A DNA stretch of 64,000 nucleotides from Collinsella provencensis (GCF_900199705.1 NZ_LT904908.1:467542-531541), one strand, 5' to 3'; positions 51,759 to 60,942 are shown, numbered from the stretch's first letter. Translations and numbers: made by a program. Notes: generated by a model not told the origin, from the letters alone.

Positions 51759-52642
51759 CGGACCTCATCTGCGCCGTCAACTATCAGGGGAAACATACAC
51801 AACACCGCAAAAGCGCCGCATGCCGCTGCGGAACTGGCACATGGAGCGGCTGCATTGATCATGGGGAAAAACGACATCTCCAGTCCACCCGACCACAGGC
51901 CGTAGGTTATCAAACCGACAAGCACCAACACGACTGCAGCTGCCATCCGATCGCGTAAATCAAACCGATACGGCGAATAGCTCGTCCTCCCCCGCAATCC
52001 GTAACCACGTGAACGCATGGAGTCCGCTGTCTGAATCGATCCCTCAAGCGCCCACGTCGCCATAATCAAAATCGTTTTTGCCGCCGTGCTTGTACGTTCT
52101 CTCAGCGTGCCGTGAATGACGTCTCGCCCCATACAGCGCTGGGCGTTGAGCACACGTTTGAACTGCGTCATGAAACGCGGCACAAACTGCAACGTCATCG
52201 AGAAAACGAGCGAAAGCGCGGGAACCGCCTTGCCGAACAGATAAATCGTCTTATCCGACGTCATCACCACGCGATAACAGGCAAACCATGCGACCACGGA
52301 TGCAAGCATGCAACCCGTGCATAGGCCGAAGGCAACAGCTTCGAGGGTGACGGGAGCGCCCCACCACAACCTGAACAGCACCGTGGCGCCTGCGTGATTG
52401 AACAACGGGTTGATAAGCGCGGGGAGAACCATCGCGCTAAGCATCATGGTGATCAGGCCCCTTTGGGATGCCCCGCGTGTCAAATACCAGCTATACGAGA
52501 CGCCTCCGACAAGCGAGGCGGTAAGAACGGCGGGGTGCATCACGAACATGGAACAGCCGATGATCGCCAAAAAGTAAAAAAACGTCAATGCGGGATGGAA
52601 GGACGAAAACGCATCGTCTTGGGTGGTCAAAACGTCGTCCAC
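51731..52642 (-). CDS. ECF transporter transmembrane (T) component
   Basis: A 303-residue protein with hydrophobic segments at both ends and a cytoplasmic coupling region containing the EcfT-type motif SIQTADSMRSRGYG (ATPase contact). FVPRFMTQFKRVLNAQRCMG and the surrounding basic helix are also typical. It connects the ATPase to the S component. The GTG at 52640-52642 has GGGGAGG directly upstream and is preferred over an ATG 33 nt earlier. It is the first gene of the operon. Confidence 0.87.
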   Translation of the reverse strand: MDDVLTTQDDAFSSFHPALTFFYFLAIIGCSMFVMHPAVLTASLVGGVSYSWYLTRGASQRGLITMMLSAMVLPALINPLFNHAGATVLFRLWWGAPVTLEAVAFGLCTGCMLASVVAWFACYRVVMTSDKTIYLFGKAVPALSLVFSMTLQFVPRFMTQFKRVLNAQRCMGRDVIHGTLRERTSTAAKTILIMATWALEGSIQTADSMRSRGYGLRGRTSYSPYRFDLRDRMAAAVVLVLVGLITYGLWSGGLEMSFFPMINAAAPCASSAAACGAFAVLCMFPLIVDGADEVRWRYLRSKI

Positions 52643-52706
52643 AATCCTCCCCTTCCATCGTGCCTCGACGCACATTGTTTAGGCTCACGAATGCGTCTGA
52701 AGTCCT

Positions 52707-52741
52707 CGAAAACAAACGGGCCCAGGCATACACCTGGGCCC
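52707..52741 (-). terminator. Rho-independent terminator of the divIVA operon
   Basis: On the minus strand a perfect 9-bp stem GGGCCCAGG / CCTGGGCCC with a short loop is followed by GTTTGTTTTC. Confidence 0.88.
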
Positions 52742-52767
52742 GCGGCTAGAGCGGTTTTGGCAATACG

Positions 52768-53397
52768 CTAGTCCAGATCGTCGGCGCCGAAGTTGGGCAG
52801 CGGGGCGAACGGATCGGCGACCGGCATGGGCTCGGGCGCAGGCGCCGGTGCGGGGGCAGCCACTGCCGCTGCCTCGGAGCCCGTGGGCAGTCCGGAAAGT
52901 AGGCTGGGCGGGAACTCGTTTTGGGCCTCGTCCATGAAGTGCTGAATGAGCTTGAGATACTCAGCCTTGAACTCCTCACGAGAAGCCTTGAGACGGTCGA
53001 TCTCGGCAATCTCGTTCTGCTTCTCGGCGAGCGCCTGGCGAATAACCTCGCGGGCCTTGGCATCGGCCTCATTGCGGATGCGATCGGCATTGTCGCGAGC
53101 CTCGGCGACGATGGCGTCGGCAGACTGCTGGGCCGCGATGAGCGCAGCGGAGATCTGACTGGCGGTAGCCGTGTACTCGGGCGAGGGGGTCAGCGCGGGA
53201 GTGGCGGCCTGTGCCTGGGCCGCGGCAAGTTCTTGCTCGGTAGCCGTCAGACGGTTCTTAAGATCGACGATCTTGTTGAGCATGGCGTCGACCTCAGAAG
53301 CGAGCGTCTCGAGGAACACGTCGACCTCGGCGGGGTCATAGCCGCGCATAGCTTCGGAGAATGTCTGTGCCTGAATGTCAGCGGGGGTGATAGCCAT
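52768..53397 (-). CDS. divIVA: DivIVA-domain cell division/polarity protein
   Basis: A 209-residue protein. The N-terminal DivIVA membrane-binding motif TFSEAMRGYDPAEVDVFL is followed by coiled coil (about 30-160). The C-terminus is Pro/Ala-rich and acidic (PAPAPAPEPMPVADPF). It binds curved membrane at poles and septa and recruits partners. It is the last gene of the yfiH-yggS-sepF-yggT cluster, a typical actinobacterial and Firmicute order. AAAGGATTG precedes the ATG. Confidence 0.92.
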   Translation of the reverse strand: MAITPADIQAQTFSEAMRGYDPAEVDVFLETLASEVDAMLNKIVDLKNRLTATEQELAAAQAQAATPALTPSPEYTATASQISAALIAAQQSADAIVAEARDNADRIRNEADAKAREVIRQALAEKQNEIAEIDRLKASREEFKAEYLKLIQHFMDEAQNEFPPSLLSGLPTGSEAAAVAAPAPAPAPEPMPVADPFAPLPNFGADDLD

Positions 53398-53459
53398 GAG
53401 TCAATCCTTTCCAACGCGAGAGGCGCCCGAACAGGCGCCCGCAGCTCAGCGTCTTATCC

Positions 53460-53729
53460 CTACAATACTAACCTCAAAACAAAGGTTTCCAGCATATTCA
53501 ACACAAGTATCGCAATCACGGGCGACCAATCGATTCCTCCCATAGGCGGTAGGAACCGACGGAAAATGCCCAGATACGGTTCGACAATCGTACGAAGCGC
53601 GTACGCGATGTCCTCTACAACACTGCCCGAGCGGATGGGAATCCAGCTCATAAAACAGTATGCCAAGATCAGAAGGCTGTAGAAGTTGAAAAGCGACTGG
53701 ATGAATCGAGCAATCGTGAGAGTCGTCAC
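53460..53729 (-). CDS. YggT family membrane protein
   Basis: An 89-residue protein with two hydrophobic segments. FYSLLILAYCFMSWIPI and the PYLGIFRRFLPPMGGIDWSP motif are the YggT signature. It starts with GTG (GGAG upstream) 13 nt after sepF. Relatives help septum assembly or osmotic tolerance; mechanism is unclear. Confidence 0.92.
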   Translation of the reverse strand: MTTLTIARFIQSLFNFYSLLILAYCFMSWIPIRSGSVVEDIAYALRTIVEPYLGIFRRFLPPMGGIDWSPVIAILVLNMLETFVLRLVL

Positions 53730-53742
53730 TGTCTATAAACTC

Positions 53743-54465
53743 CTAGCGCTTCAAATAGCCCTCGGTGCGAAGCTTCGCAAGATCGGAATCCTTGACCTCG
53801 CAACCCTTCGGCAGCACGATGAACACACGGTCGCCCACTTCGCGCACACTGGCGCCCAGGCCGCAGGCAAAGCCATAGCTAAAGTCGAGCACGCGCTTGG
53901 CAACCTCGGTGCGTACGCCCGCGAACACGAGCGCGACCGGCTGGCGGGTGCGCACGCGGCGCACGACCGTCTCGACATCGTCATAGCTCTCAGGACGCAA
54001 AATGTAGGCGGGCAGCTGCGGATTGGCATCCAACACTGCACTCACGCGAGCGTCGGTCGCCGAGGTCGCAGTCGAAACGGCGGCGGCATGCTGGGACTGC
54101 GCCTGAGCGTAGCTGGACGGCGTGTCGTAAGCGCCGGGACGATACCCCGCGTCGCGCGCAGGCGGCGTATAGATGGTGGCGTGACGGTCGGCATCACCCA
54201 CGAGCTGGCCGGAACGCGTATAGACCGCTACCGACTCAGCCTCGCCGCGACGCGTCTGACCGAGCATGCCGTTACCGGGCGCTGCGGGCTCATAACCGCG
54301 ATAGCTGTCTTGTGCAGGCTGTACATAATCGGATGCGGCATACGAATCGTATCCGTCGCCTGCTCCATCGTCATAACAGTCGTCGTAGGGTTCGTCACCA
54401 TAGGGCTCGGGCTCGACGTTTTGGCCAAACGGCAAACGGCTTTTCAGATCATCTAAGAAACTCAC
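53743..54465 (-). CDS. sepF: SepF cell division protein
   Basis: A 240-residue protein. The C-terminal about 95 residues are the SepF domain that binds FtsZ: YILRPESYDDVETVVRR, PVALVFAGV and LDFSYGFACGLG. The N-terminus (SFLDDLKSRLPFG) is the amphipathic membrane helix. Between them is an acidic, Tyr/Gly-rich linker longer than in Bacillus. It anchors FtsZ to the membrane. GTG start, AAAGG upstream. Confidence 0.93.
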   Translation of the reverse strand: MSFLDDLKSRLPFGQNVEPEPYGDEPYDDCYDDGAGDGYDSYAASDYVQPAQDSYRGYEPAAPGNGMLGQTRRGEAESVAVYTRSGQLVGDADRHATIYTPPARDAGYRPGAYDTPSSYAQAQSQHAAAVSTATSATDARVSAVLDANPQLPAYILRPESYDDVETVVRRVRTRQPVALVFAGVRTEVAKRVLDFSYGFACGLGASVREVGDRVFIVLPKGCEVKDSDLAKLRTEGYLKR

Positions 54466-54503
54466 GGTAATACCTTTCCTCGCACCATGCAGGGCGTACC
54501 CAC

Positions 54504-55241
54504 CTATAGTACTTCAAACATAGGGTCAAATACCACGCGCCCTAGGCGAACGATGGTAGAACCCTCGACAAGTGCCGCTTCAAAATCCTCGCTCATGCCG
54601 CAGGAAAGCTCCGGAAGGGCAAGACCGCTCGAAACAGCGAGCTCGTCGCGCAGGTCCCGCAAGTCCGAAAAACACGAACGCGCGACATCTTTGTTCCCAC
54701 GCGGCGCCATAGTCATAAGACCCCGGATATCAATTCCACAAAGATTTTGAAGTTGGTCCATGTGACGCCGCAGGTCGTTGGGAGCAAAGCCACCTTTCGT
54801 CTCCTCCCCACTCACATTGACCTCGATGAGCACGGGCTGCGGAGCCTTCAACTCCCCTGCTTCCATGCGACGCGCCGCGCGGGAGGAAACTGCCTCCGCG
54901 AGATGGAGCGACCCGATGGAATGGATGAGTTTTACGCGGCCGAGCGTGGCGTTGATTTTATTTGTCTGCAGGTTGCCGATCATGTCAAAGCGAACAGATG
55001 GCAGGTCGACAATGGAACCAAGGCCCTCAAGTTTGCGCATGAGCTCCTGTGGGCGATTCTCGCCAAAGGTGCGATATCCCGCATCAATCGCCGCGAGGAC
55101 CTCGGGAATACCCACGGTTTTTGAGACGGCGACGAGCTCCACGTCATCGAGCGTACGGCCCGACATGCGCACGGCGGCATCCATGCGCGCGAGAATCTCC
55201 TCACGACGCTCGCAAATCATATGCGCGTATTGCTCGTGCAT
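54504..55241 (-). CDS. YggS-type PLP homeostasis protein
   Basis: A 245-residue PLPBP. The PLP lysine is in DDVELVAVSKTVGIPEV. FGENRPQEL and FDMIGNLQTNKI are family motifs, and the C-terminus has CGMSEDFEAALVEGSTIVRLG. It binds pyridoxal phosphate without catalysis and supports amino-acid metabolism. The ATG at 55239-55241 (MHEQYAH) has GGGAG upstream; a longer form at 55274 is also open. It lies between yfiH and sepF. Confidence 0.93.
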   Translation of the reverse strand: MHEQYAHMICERREEILARMDAAVRMSGRTLDDVELVAVSKTVGIPEVLAAIDAGYRTFGENRPQELMRKLEGLGSIVDLPSVRFDMIGNLQTNKINATLGRVKLIHSIGSLHLAEAVSSRAARRMEAGELKAPQPVLIEVNVSGEETKGGFAPNDLRRHMDQLQNLCGIDIRGLMTMAPRGNKDVARSCFSDLRDLRDELAVSSGLALPELSCGMSEDFEAALVEGSTIVRLGRVVFDPMFEVL

Positions 55242-55361
55242 CCGTGCACTCCCTCGTTTTCGACCTATCGCCATGCTACCCCAAATTCATGCAGATACCG
55301 CAGGACAGACCGATAGTCACAAAGGGGCAACAGAATACCGAATCGATCCGGGCGAACGAGG

Positions 55362-56159
55362 CTACTCCCCCATCAAAACCGCAACGGCACCGTGGCGACC
55401 GCACGTCCCTTGCTCCACGCGATACGAGTAAAAGCGATCGTTTTCCTTGACGGTGGAAAGGCCCGTGTCTTCGATACGATCGGGCTCCAGCCCAACCTCC
55501 TCGAGCGCTTGGCGAATGGCGCGAGTCAGGTCGAGCAAGCGGGTCTTGCCCGCCTCATGCCAGCCAAACGCCGCATCAAAACGCTGGATGAGCTCCTCGG
55601 AGACCTCGTATTCATCGCCTTGAATATGGGGGCCGATATAAGCTGAAATGGCGCTCAGCGGGCACTGAGCTACCTCGGCGAGCACGCGTGCAGCCTTGGC
55701 GGAGATACGGGCAAACGTTCCCTTCCAACCCGAGTGGACCACTGCAAAACCACCTGGAGCGGTAAGGACTACCGGCACGCAATCGGCATAGCAAAGCATC
55801 ACCGGCACATGTGGGGCAACGCAAACGATGGCATCGGCACCCTCGGCGATCTCGGCGCGCACGGAACACAGCTCGTCTTCGTCGCCATGCGTTACCAGCA
55901 CCACGTGATCTCCGTGCACCTGGTTGGGGACGAGCAGCGCGGCCATATCCGCCTCGCAACCGAGCGCCGCCAGCACGCGACGACGGTTTTCCTCAACCGC
56001 AGATGGATCATCGCCCACATGGGTGCCCAGATTAAGCGAGGTGTAGGGGGCGACAGAGACGCCTCCTGTCCGCTCTGTGAACCCAAATGCCACCGAGGAA
56101 CCCTGCGCGTTCGGGAAAACACCCGTTAACGCAACCCCATTGGATTCGATTCGCTCCAT
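55362..56159 (-). CDS. YfiH/LACC1-type laccase-domain protein (polyphenol oxidase / purine nucleoside phosphorylase family)
   Basis: A 265-residue protein. The conserved ligands are in LVPNQVHGDHV, ADCVPVVL and VVHSGWKGTFARI. Family members phosphorolyse or deaminate purine nucleosides, and some are reported as copper phenol oxidases or peptidoglycan-editing factors. It is the first gene of the division cluster here. AAAGG precedes the ATG. The specific role in this organism is not known. Confidence 0.9.
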   Translation of the reverse strand: MERIESNGVALTGVFPNAQGSSVAFGFTERTGGVSVAPYTSLNLGTHVGDDPSAVEENRRRVLAALGCEADMAALLVPNQVHGDHVVLVTHGDEDELCSVRAEIAEGADAIVCVAPHVPVMLCYADCVPVVLTAPGGFAVVHSGWKGTFARISAKAARVLAEVAQCPLSAISAYIGPHIQGDEYEVSEELIQRFDAAFGWHEAGKTRLLDLTRAIRQALEEVGLEPDRIEDTGLSTVKENDRFYSYRVEQGTCGRHGAVAVLMGE

Positions 56160-56362
56160 CCCATGACCTTTCTGACAAAAAAGCGCGAAGTGCGGTGATG
56201 TAATCGAACGCTCCGAGTATACCCAACTGTTATCTCCGCAAAAATGCAGGTCAAGCGTTTGTAAGAAAAGGGTCTACTCGACAGGGTAAGAACAATCCCC
56301 ACACTTCGCGCAGTTTTGGGCGCTGGGCCCGTTCAGCACAAAGCTATCGGTGTAAAAACGTA

Positions 56363-56842
56363 CTACTCTGCAACGCAGTACTTAACCATGGTCTCGACCA
56401 TGCCCTCGGGCGTGTCCTGAGCCAAGATATCGGCAGAAGCGGCATCGTCCATGAACACGCGCATGAGAGCCTGGAGGATGGCGACCTGGCCCTCGGCGTG
56501 CTGGAGCAGACCGAGGTTCACGATGAGCTCAGCAGGCACCGGATCGCCCATACCGGCCATGTACTCGAAGACGACCGGCTTCTTGGGCTTGATAACGGCG
56601 ATGTAGGGCTTCTCGAGGTGCTCAGGGTCGGTGTGAGGAATAGCGACATTGATGGCCTGGCAGGCAAGGCCCGTGGGATAATTGGCCTCACGCGTGGTGA
56701 TGGCGTCATACCAGGTGTCCTTGATGTAGCCACGGTCGCCAAGTTCCTTGCCGAGCTTCTTGAAGAAGTCCTCGCGGTCCTCAGCCTCAAAATCAAAGAA
56801 AACGAGTTCGGGTTTGAACAGATCGGTATCAATGGTGGCCAT
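56363..56842 (-). CDS. PTS EIIA component (galactitol/fructose-type, PTS_EIIA_2)
   Basis: A 159-residue protein. The phosphorylated histidine is in NVAIPHTDPEHL, about residue 70, with DTWYDAITTREANYPTG before it. It carries phosphate from HPr to the EIIB in the same cluster. The ATG at 56840-56842 has GAAGGGA upstream; a longer form at 56902 is unlikely. It is the last gene of the sugar cluster, separated from the aldolase by a hairpin. Confidence 0.9.
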   Translation of the reverse strand: MATIDTDLFKPELVFFDFEAEDREDFFKKLGKELGDRGYIKDTWYDAITTREANYPTGLACQAINVAIPHTDPEHLEKPYIAVIKPKKPVVFEYMAGMGDPVPAELIVNLGLLQHAEGQVAILQALMRVFMDDAASADILAQDTPEGMVETMVKYCVAE

Positions 56843-56888
56843 GCGAATCCCTTCGTTAGAAAGAACGATACGACGAATATAGGTTACA

Positions 56889-56921
56889 GCTATGAGCCGC
56901 ATGCGTACAGTGACTCATAGC
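56889..56921 (-). other. Intercistronic hairpin between aldolase and EIIA
   Basis: GCTATGAG / CTCATAGC is a perfect 8-bp stem with a 17-nt loop. It may set different message levels for the two genes. No T-run follows. Confidence 0.45.
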
Positions 56922-56939
56922 CGCAAAACACAATCTTCC

Positions 56940-57827
56940 CTATGCCAGAGGTGCGGCGCCGTTGGCGAACACCTTCATGACGTCGGTGAAGTCGGCAAGC
57001 AGGCGCTCATATGCGGCAATGGTCATGTCGTGCCAATACACCTGAGTACCGGCGGTGCGACGGGCGTCCACAAGCTCGGCCACGGACTCACCGGCGTACT
57101 TCACACCGTAGGTGTAGTAGTTGATCTTGCGGATACCCGCGTCGATGGCCTTGTGGTAGTCCTCGTTGGACACGCCGGAACCGCCGTGCATGACGAGGGC
57201 GGCACGAGGCACACGCTCGCGGATCTGCTCGAGTACCTCGAAGGACAGATGCGGCTCACCGCGATACAGGCCATGGACCGTACCGAACGAGCAGGCGAGC
57301 AAATCGGCACCGGTGGCATCGAGGAACTCACGGGCCTGGTCGGGGTCGGTGTAGGTCGCACCGGTACCGCCAGCCGGGGTGTCGCCGCCGTGGAGCACGT
57401 CGCCTTCGCGGGCACCGAGGCTGCCGAGCTCGCACTCAAGACCGCAGTCGAAGTTAGCGCACATGGCTGCAGCGCGGGCAGACATGGCGACATTCTCCTC
57501 GTAAGGAAGCGCGGAGCCGTCGAGCATAACGCCAGTGAAGCCCATCTCGAGCGCACGACGGATGTAGGAGAGGTTCTCGCCATGGTCGAGGTGCACGCAG
57601 ATCTGAGCGGTTGAACGCTCGGCCAGGGCGACCATGGCCGGGCCGATCACGTCGAGCGGCGCGATGTTCTCATGGCACTCGGCATGCTGGATGATGACGG
57701 GATAACCGGTAGCCTCGGCCGCGCCGATGGCAGCGCGGACGGCCTCGAGGCTCGGAGTGTTGAATGCGGCGATCGCCATGTTGTTCTGCTCGGCGATAGC
57801 GCAGATATCACGAAGGTTAACGAGCAT
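56940..57827 (-). CDS. Class II fructose/tagatose-bisphosphate-type aldolase
   Basis: A 295-residue zinc aldolase of the GatY/KbaY/FbaA class. VHLDHGEN and GFTGVMLDGSALPY are the zinc-site motifs. AHGGSG-type MHGGSGVSNEDYH and INYYTYG bind the phosphate. It cleaves a ketose bisphosphate or phosphate to dihydroxyacetone phosphate plus an aldehyde. The ATG at 57825-57827 is preferred by family start; a TTG at 57845 is also open. In this cluster it presumably acts on the sugar imported by the PTS. Confidence 0.9.
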   Translation of the reverse strand: MLVNLRDICAIAEQNNMAIAAFNTPSLEAVRAAIGAAEATGYPVIIQHAECHENIAPLDVIGPAMVALAERSTAQICVHLDHGENLSYIRRALEMGFTGVMLDGSALPYEENVAMSARAAAMCANFDCGLECELGSLGAREGDVLHGGDTPAGGTGATYTDPDQAREFLDATGADLLACSFGTVHGLYRGEPHLSFEVLEQIRERVPRAALVMHGGSGVSNEDYHKAIDAGIRKINYYTYGVKYAGESVAELVDARRTAGTQVYWHDMTIAAYERLLADFTDVMKVFANGAAPLA

Positions 57828-57911
57828 AGTCGGCTCTTTTCTCAATGGTGGATTAAAAGGATGGGCAATCGTGGATGACCAGCTGCACGCATGTAGGGAC
57901 GTGGAATACCC

Positions 57912-58451
57912 TTAGTTCTTCTTGGCGTTTTTTCTCGATTCGACGGTACGTGAACGCACGCGGATGTTATCCGGATCGAGCCGCGCCTCAGTGTCGAGGA
58001 AGAATTGATAGAGGTCGAGCGCCTTCTCGCCGTTCTCGTCGTACATGTCTCCGCAGCCCACAAAGTAACGGCCGCGAAGAAGTCCGCCTCCATTTACGCG
58101 AAGATAGGCATTGTGAGTCATAGCGTTCTCGCGAACCTGCAAGCGCGTGATCTCGTCGACACGGTACACATCGGTGCGGCCGAAGGAGACCAACCTCAGC
58201 TCCCCGTCTACGAGCGCCGCAGTCTGGGGGTAGGTCTTGGCAACGAGCGTGTTGAACAACACGTACACGCACAGCACCATCACGCCGATGGCAATGGGGG
58301 TGAACATGCCCGCGAGGGCGAAGTACCCCGCCACGAAGAAGGCGATGGCAGCAACGACGGCAGGCACTTTCACATCGAAAAGATACCGGCGTGCGTTGTA
58401 TACGTACGTTTTGCCCTCTGGCATGCGATCAAGCGACTGAGCGTCTTCCAC
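57912..58451 (-). CDS. Two-helix membrane protein, unrecognised
   Basis: A 179-residue protein. After a polar start come two hydrophobic helices (PAVVAAIAFFVAGYFALAG and IAIGVMVLCVYVLFNTLVA), then a cytoplasmic domain (about 75-179) with YPQTAALVDGELRLVSFG. The C-terminus is very basic (RTVESRKNAKKN). The domain somewhat resembles a PH-like fold but I do not recognise a family. GTG start with AGAGG upstream. It lies between EIIC and the aldolase, after a terminator. Confidence 0.6.
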   Translation of the reverse strand: MEDAQSLDRMPEGKTYVYNARRYLFDVKVPAVVAAIAFFVAGYFALAGMFTPIAIGVMVLCVYVLFNTLVAKTYPQTAALVDGELRLVSFGRTDVYRVDEITRLQVRENAMTHNAYLRVNGGGLLRGRYFVGCGDMYDENGEKALDLYQFFLDTEARLDPDNIRVRSRTVESRKNAKKN

Positions 58452-58491
58452 TGGTATTCCTCTAACGCGAACATAGAAAGGTCTGGTATGT

Positions 58492-58538
58492 GAAAAAGCC
58501 CGCGCCCTTGCACCTCAACGGGGCAGATGGGCGCGGGC
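58492..58538 (-). terminator. Rho-independent terminator after EIIC
   Basis: On the minus strand CCCGCGCCC / GGGCGCGGG (9 bp, perfect) is followed by CTTTTTC. It would split the cluster into an upstream TIM-YjbQ-EIIB-EIIC part and a downstream aldolase-EIIA part. Confidence 0.85.
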
Positions 58539-58572
58539 AGTGTCACAGCATATCGGAGTGAAACCTCAGGAC

Positions 58573-59979
58573 TTACGCCTCAGCGTGAAGCTCCTTGGCC
58601 TCCTTCAGGATGCGGCCACGGTTCCAGATGGCGAACGCGACGGCGGCGACACCGGTAACACCGATGCAGACGAAGCCGTTGATGTTGCTCAGGAACACGA
58701 AGATGAAGGTCAGCGGGTTGGCGCCGTCGCAGAGCGAAGAGATCTGGGCGTTGGCGCTACCAGCAGCGCTGGCGATATCGAAGCCGGACTGGACAGCAGC
58801 GGCGGTCTGGAACGGGGCCATGTACGTGGCGATGAGCAGACCGACGGCAAGCACGACGATGCCGACGATGAGGCCGCGGAAGCCGTTCTGGTCGACGATC
58901 GGGGTAACGAGCACGAGCATGTAGGTGGCGACGGAAAGGTCGACCAGAGGAATGACCTGGTTGCCGAGCGGCTGCAGGATAACAGCGAGCGCGAGCATAA
59001 CGGGAACGAGGATCAGAGCCAGGGACAGGGTCACGGGGTGACCAACGCCCACGGCGGAGTCGAGGCCGATGTAGATCTTGGCGCGGTTGGGCATGCGCTT
59101 CTGGATGAAGGCGGAAGCACCGTCAGAGATGGGAAGCAGGCCCTCCATGAGCAGGGAAGCCATACGGGGGATGAGCACCAAGACGGCACCGAGGGAGACG
59201 CCGAGGGTCAGAATCAGGGTGATGGAACCCATGATGTCAGCGGGATCGAAGTAGGCAACGCAGCCGATGATGACACCGATGATGGTGCCGATGAAGATGG
59301 GCTCGCCGAAGACGCCGAACTTCTCCTGCATGGACTGGACGTCGAGGTTGATGTCACGGACGCCGGGAATCTTGTCGATGAGCCAGTTCACAGCCATGGC
59401 GATCGGAGCGAAGGCGGCGGTGAAGCCGTGAGGCAGGGAAACGCCGGGCATGCCGAGGGACTTCTCAACCTGCGGAGCGGTGATGTCGCCGAGGATGAGG
59501 ACGATGACCTCGTTGATGACGGCAGCGGCAAAGCCGAGCGTCAGATCGTTGGTGATGATGGCGACGATGGAGCCGGTGAAGGCGAAGTGCCAGTAGTTCC
59601 AAATGTCGACGTCAACGGTCTGGGTGGTGTTGGTGAACAGCATCACGAGGTTGACGAGCAGGCCGAGCGGAATGATGAACATACCGACGGTGGTGCCCAT
59701 GGCGATTGCCGCGGACGCAGGCCAACCCACATCAATGATGGAGAGGGCAAGGCCGAACTTCTCGACCATGGTGGTGACGGCGGGAACCAGGCTGGTGCCG
59801 AGCACGTTGTTGATGATGAGGTTAAGGCCGATGAAGCCGACGCCGACCGTCAGACCGGCCTTGATGCTCTTGCCAAGGCCCACGCCCAAGGCGGCACCGA
59901 TGACGGTGATGATGATGGGCATCATGACAGAGACGCCCAGGCCCTGAATAAAACCAAAGAAACCTAGGATTGCATCCAT
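58573..59979 (-). CDS. PTS EIIC component, galactitol-type
   Basis: A 468-residue permease with about nine to twelve hydrophobic segments. GVSVMMPIIITVIGAALGVGL, GVGFIGLNLIINNVLG, and GDITAPQVEKSLGMPGVSLPHG fit the EIIC-GAT family. It moves and phosphorylates the sugar at the inner membrane with EIIB. AAAGGAATG precedes the ATG. Its exact sugar is not known; galactitol itself is unlikely because no dehydrogenase is present. Confidence 0.9.
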   Translation of the reverse strand: MDAILGFFGFIQGLGVSVMMPIIITVIGAALGVGLGKSIKAGLTVGVGFIGLNLIINNVLGTSLVPAVTTMVEKFGLALSIIDVGWPASAAIAMGTTVGMFIIPLGLLVNLVMLFTNTTQTVDVDIWNYWHFAFTGSIVAIITNDLTLGFAAAVINEVIVLILGDITAPQVEKSLGMPGVSLPHGFTAAFAPIAMAVNWLIDKIPGVRDINLDVQSMQEKFGVFGEPIFIGTIIGVIIGCVAYFDPADIMGSITLILTLGVSLGAVLVLIPRMASLLMEGLLPISDGASAFIQKRMPNRAKIYIGLDSAVGVGHPVTLSLALILVPVMLALAVILQPLGNQVIPLVDLSVATYMLVLVTPIVDQNGFRGLIVGIVVLAVGLLIATYMAPFQTAAAVQSGFDIASAAGSANAQISSLCDGANPLTFIFVFLSNINGFVCIGVTGVAAVAFAIWNRGRILKEAKELHAEA

Positions 59980-60023
59980 TGCTGCATTCCTTTCCGTAAA
60001 ACTACTACGTTGCGGACCGTACT

Positions 60024-60308
60024 TTACTTAGAAACGATGTCCAGGATCTTCTGCTGCGTGTCAGCAAGGCCCATGCCGGTCAGGAACGGCAGACCGCTCA
60101 CGAACTCACAGGTGATGCCAGCCGGAGCAACAGTCGTTGCAATGAGTAGGTCAGCATCGGCGCACTGGGAGGCAGCCTCAGCGATGGCGCACTGCACGAT
60201 GTGATACTGGCCTTTGAAGCCCTTCTCGTCGAGCAGGGTGCTAACCTTCTGCGCAACAGCAGTGGAGGTAGCAATACCGGAGCCACACGCCAAAACGATC
60301 TTCTTCAT
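60024..60308 (-). CDS. PTS EIIB component, galactitol-type
   Basis: A 94-residue protein. The phosphorylated cysteine is in VLACGSGIATSTAVAQK (Cys 8), the PTS_IIB_gat form. It passes phosphate from EIIA to the sugar in EIIC. AAAGGAG precedes the ATG. EIIC starts 44 nt downstream. Confidence 0.92.
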   Translation of the reverse strand: MKKIVLACGSGIATSTAVAQKVSTLLDEKGFKGQYHIVQCAIAEAASQCADADLLIATTVAPAGITCEFVSGLPFLTGMGLADTQQKILDIVSK

Positions 60309-60417
60309 GTCTTTCTCCTTTCTTGGGAACGATGCCTATCCACAATACCGCTTTTTCCTATCTCCCCTCTTGGATAATAGGCGAAAGGTGGTAACAAAAA
60401 TGGGGTTTGGGCTGAAC

Positions 60418-60939
60418 CTACTCGCCCATGACGATGACGCGGGCCTTACGAGTGCGCTCGCGGGTGCGGTCATAATCGACAAAATAAATGCTCGCGAGGC
60501 CGTTCATCTCGAGTTTGCCGTCAGCGACCTCGTAGACGCCGCTGGGGCCGATGAGGGTGGAGCGCAGGTGCGCGTCGCCGTTCCACAGCATGGTGCGGTC
60601 GCCGCCGGGCAGCCAGGACTCGAGGTTGGGCCAGGACTCGACCTCCTCAAAGTGCTTCATGCCGGGATAGCGGTAGGTGTTCCAATCGTGCTGCTCGGGG
60701 AAGACGCGGTCGAGGCCGTTGTTGAGGTCGGCCTGCAGGTAGGTGTCGCCCGCGGGCGTGTGGTCGTGGTCGTACTCCTCGGAGAAGACGGCGCACGTGG
60801 TGTGGCAGGAGATGACCGTGACGGTGCCCTCCTTGATGCCAGAAGCCTCAACGGCGGCGGCGACCTCGGCGGTGATGTCCACGTACGTGGGCTTACCGGC
60901 GAGGGTGTCCATCTTGATGAGATCCTTGTAAACGGTCAT
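60418..60939 (-). CDS. YjbQ/UPF0047 family protein
   Basis: A 173-residue protein of the secondary thiamine-phosphate synthase-like fold. ISCHTTCAVFSEEYD near residue 44, GDTYLQADLNNGLDRVFP and LWNGDAHLRSTLIGPSG are family motifs. E. coli YjbQ has weak thiamine-phosphate synthase activity; its true role is unknown. It is longer than the usual about 138 residues, with extra around the EEYDHDHTP region. It starts 3 nt after the TIM-like gene. CAGGAGG precedes the ATG. Its presence in a sugar PTS operon is unusual. Confidence 0.85.
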   Translation of the reverse strand: MTVYKDLIKMDTLAGKPTYVDITAEVAAAVEASGIKEGTVTVISCHTTCAVFSEEYDHDHTPAGDTYLQADLNNGLDRVFPEQHDWNTYRYPGMKHFEEVESWPNLESWLPGGDRTMLWNGDAHLRSTLIGPSGVYEVADGKLEMNGLASIYFVDYDRTRERTRKARVIVMGE

Positions 60940-60942
60940 GGT

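Noticed and set aside
56183-56310. 10-bp inverted repeat GCGCGAAGTG / CACTTCGCGC about 110 bp apart upstream of yfiH
   Set aside because: Short arms and a long gap; could be chance in GC-rich DNA, and nothing else supports a function.
58540-59967. A 475-codon open frame antisense to EIIC
   Set aside because: Low-complexity Asp/Glu/Gly/His composition and a well-supported EIIC on the other strand mark it as a shadow.
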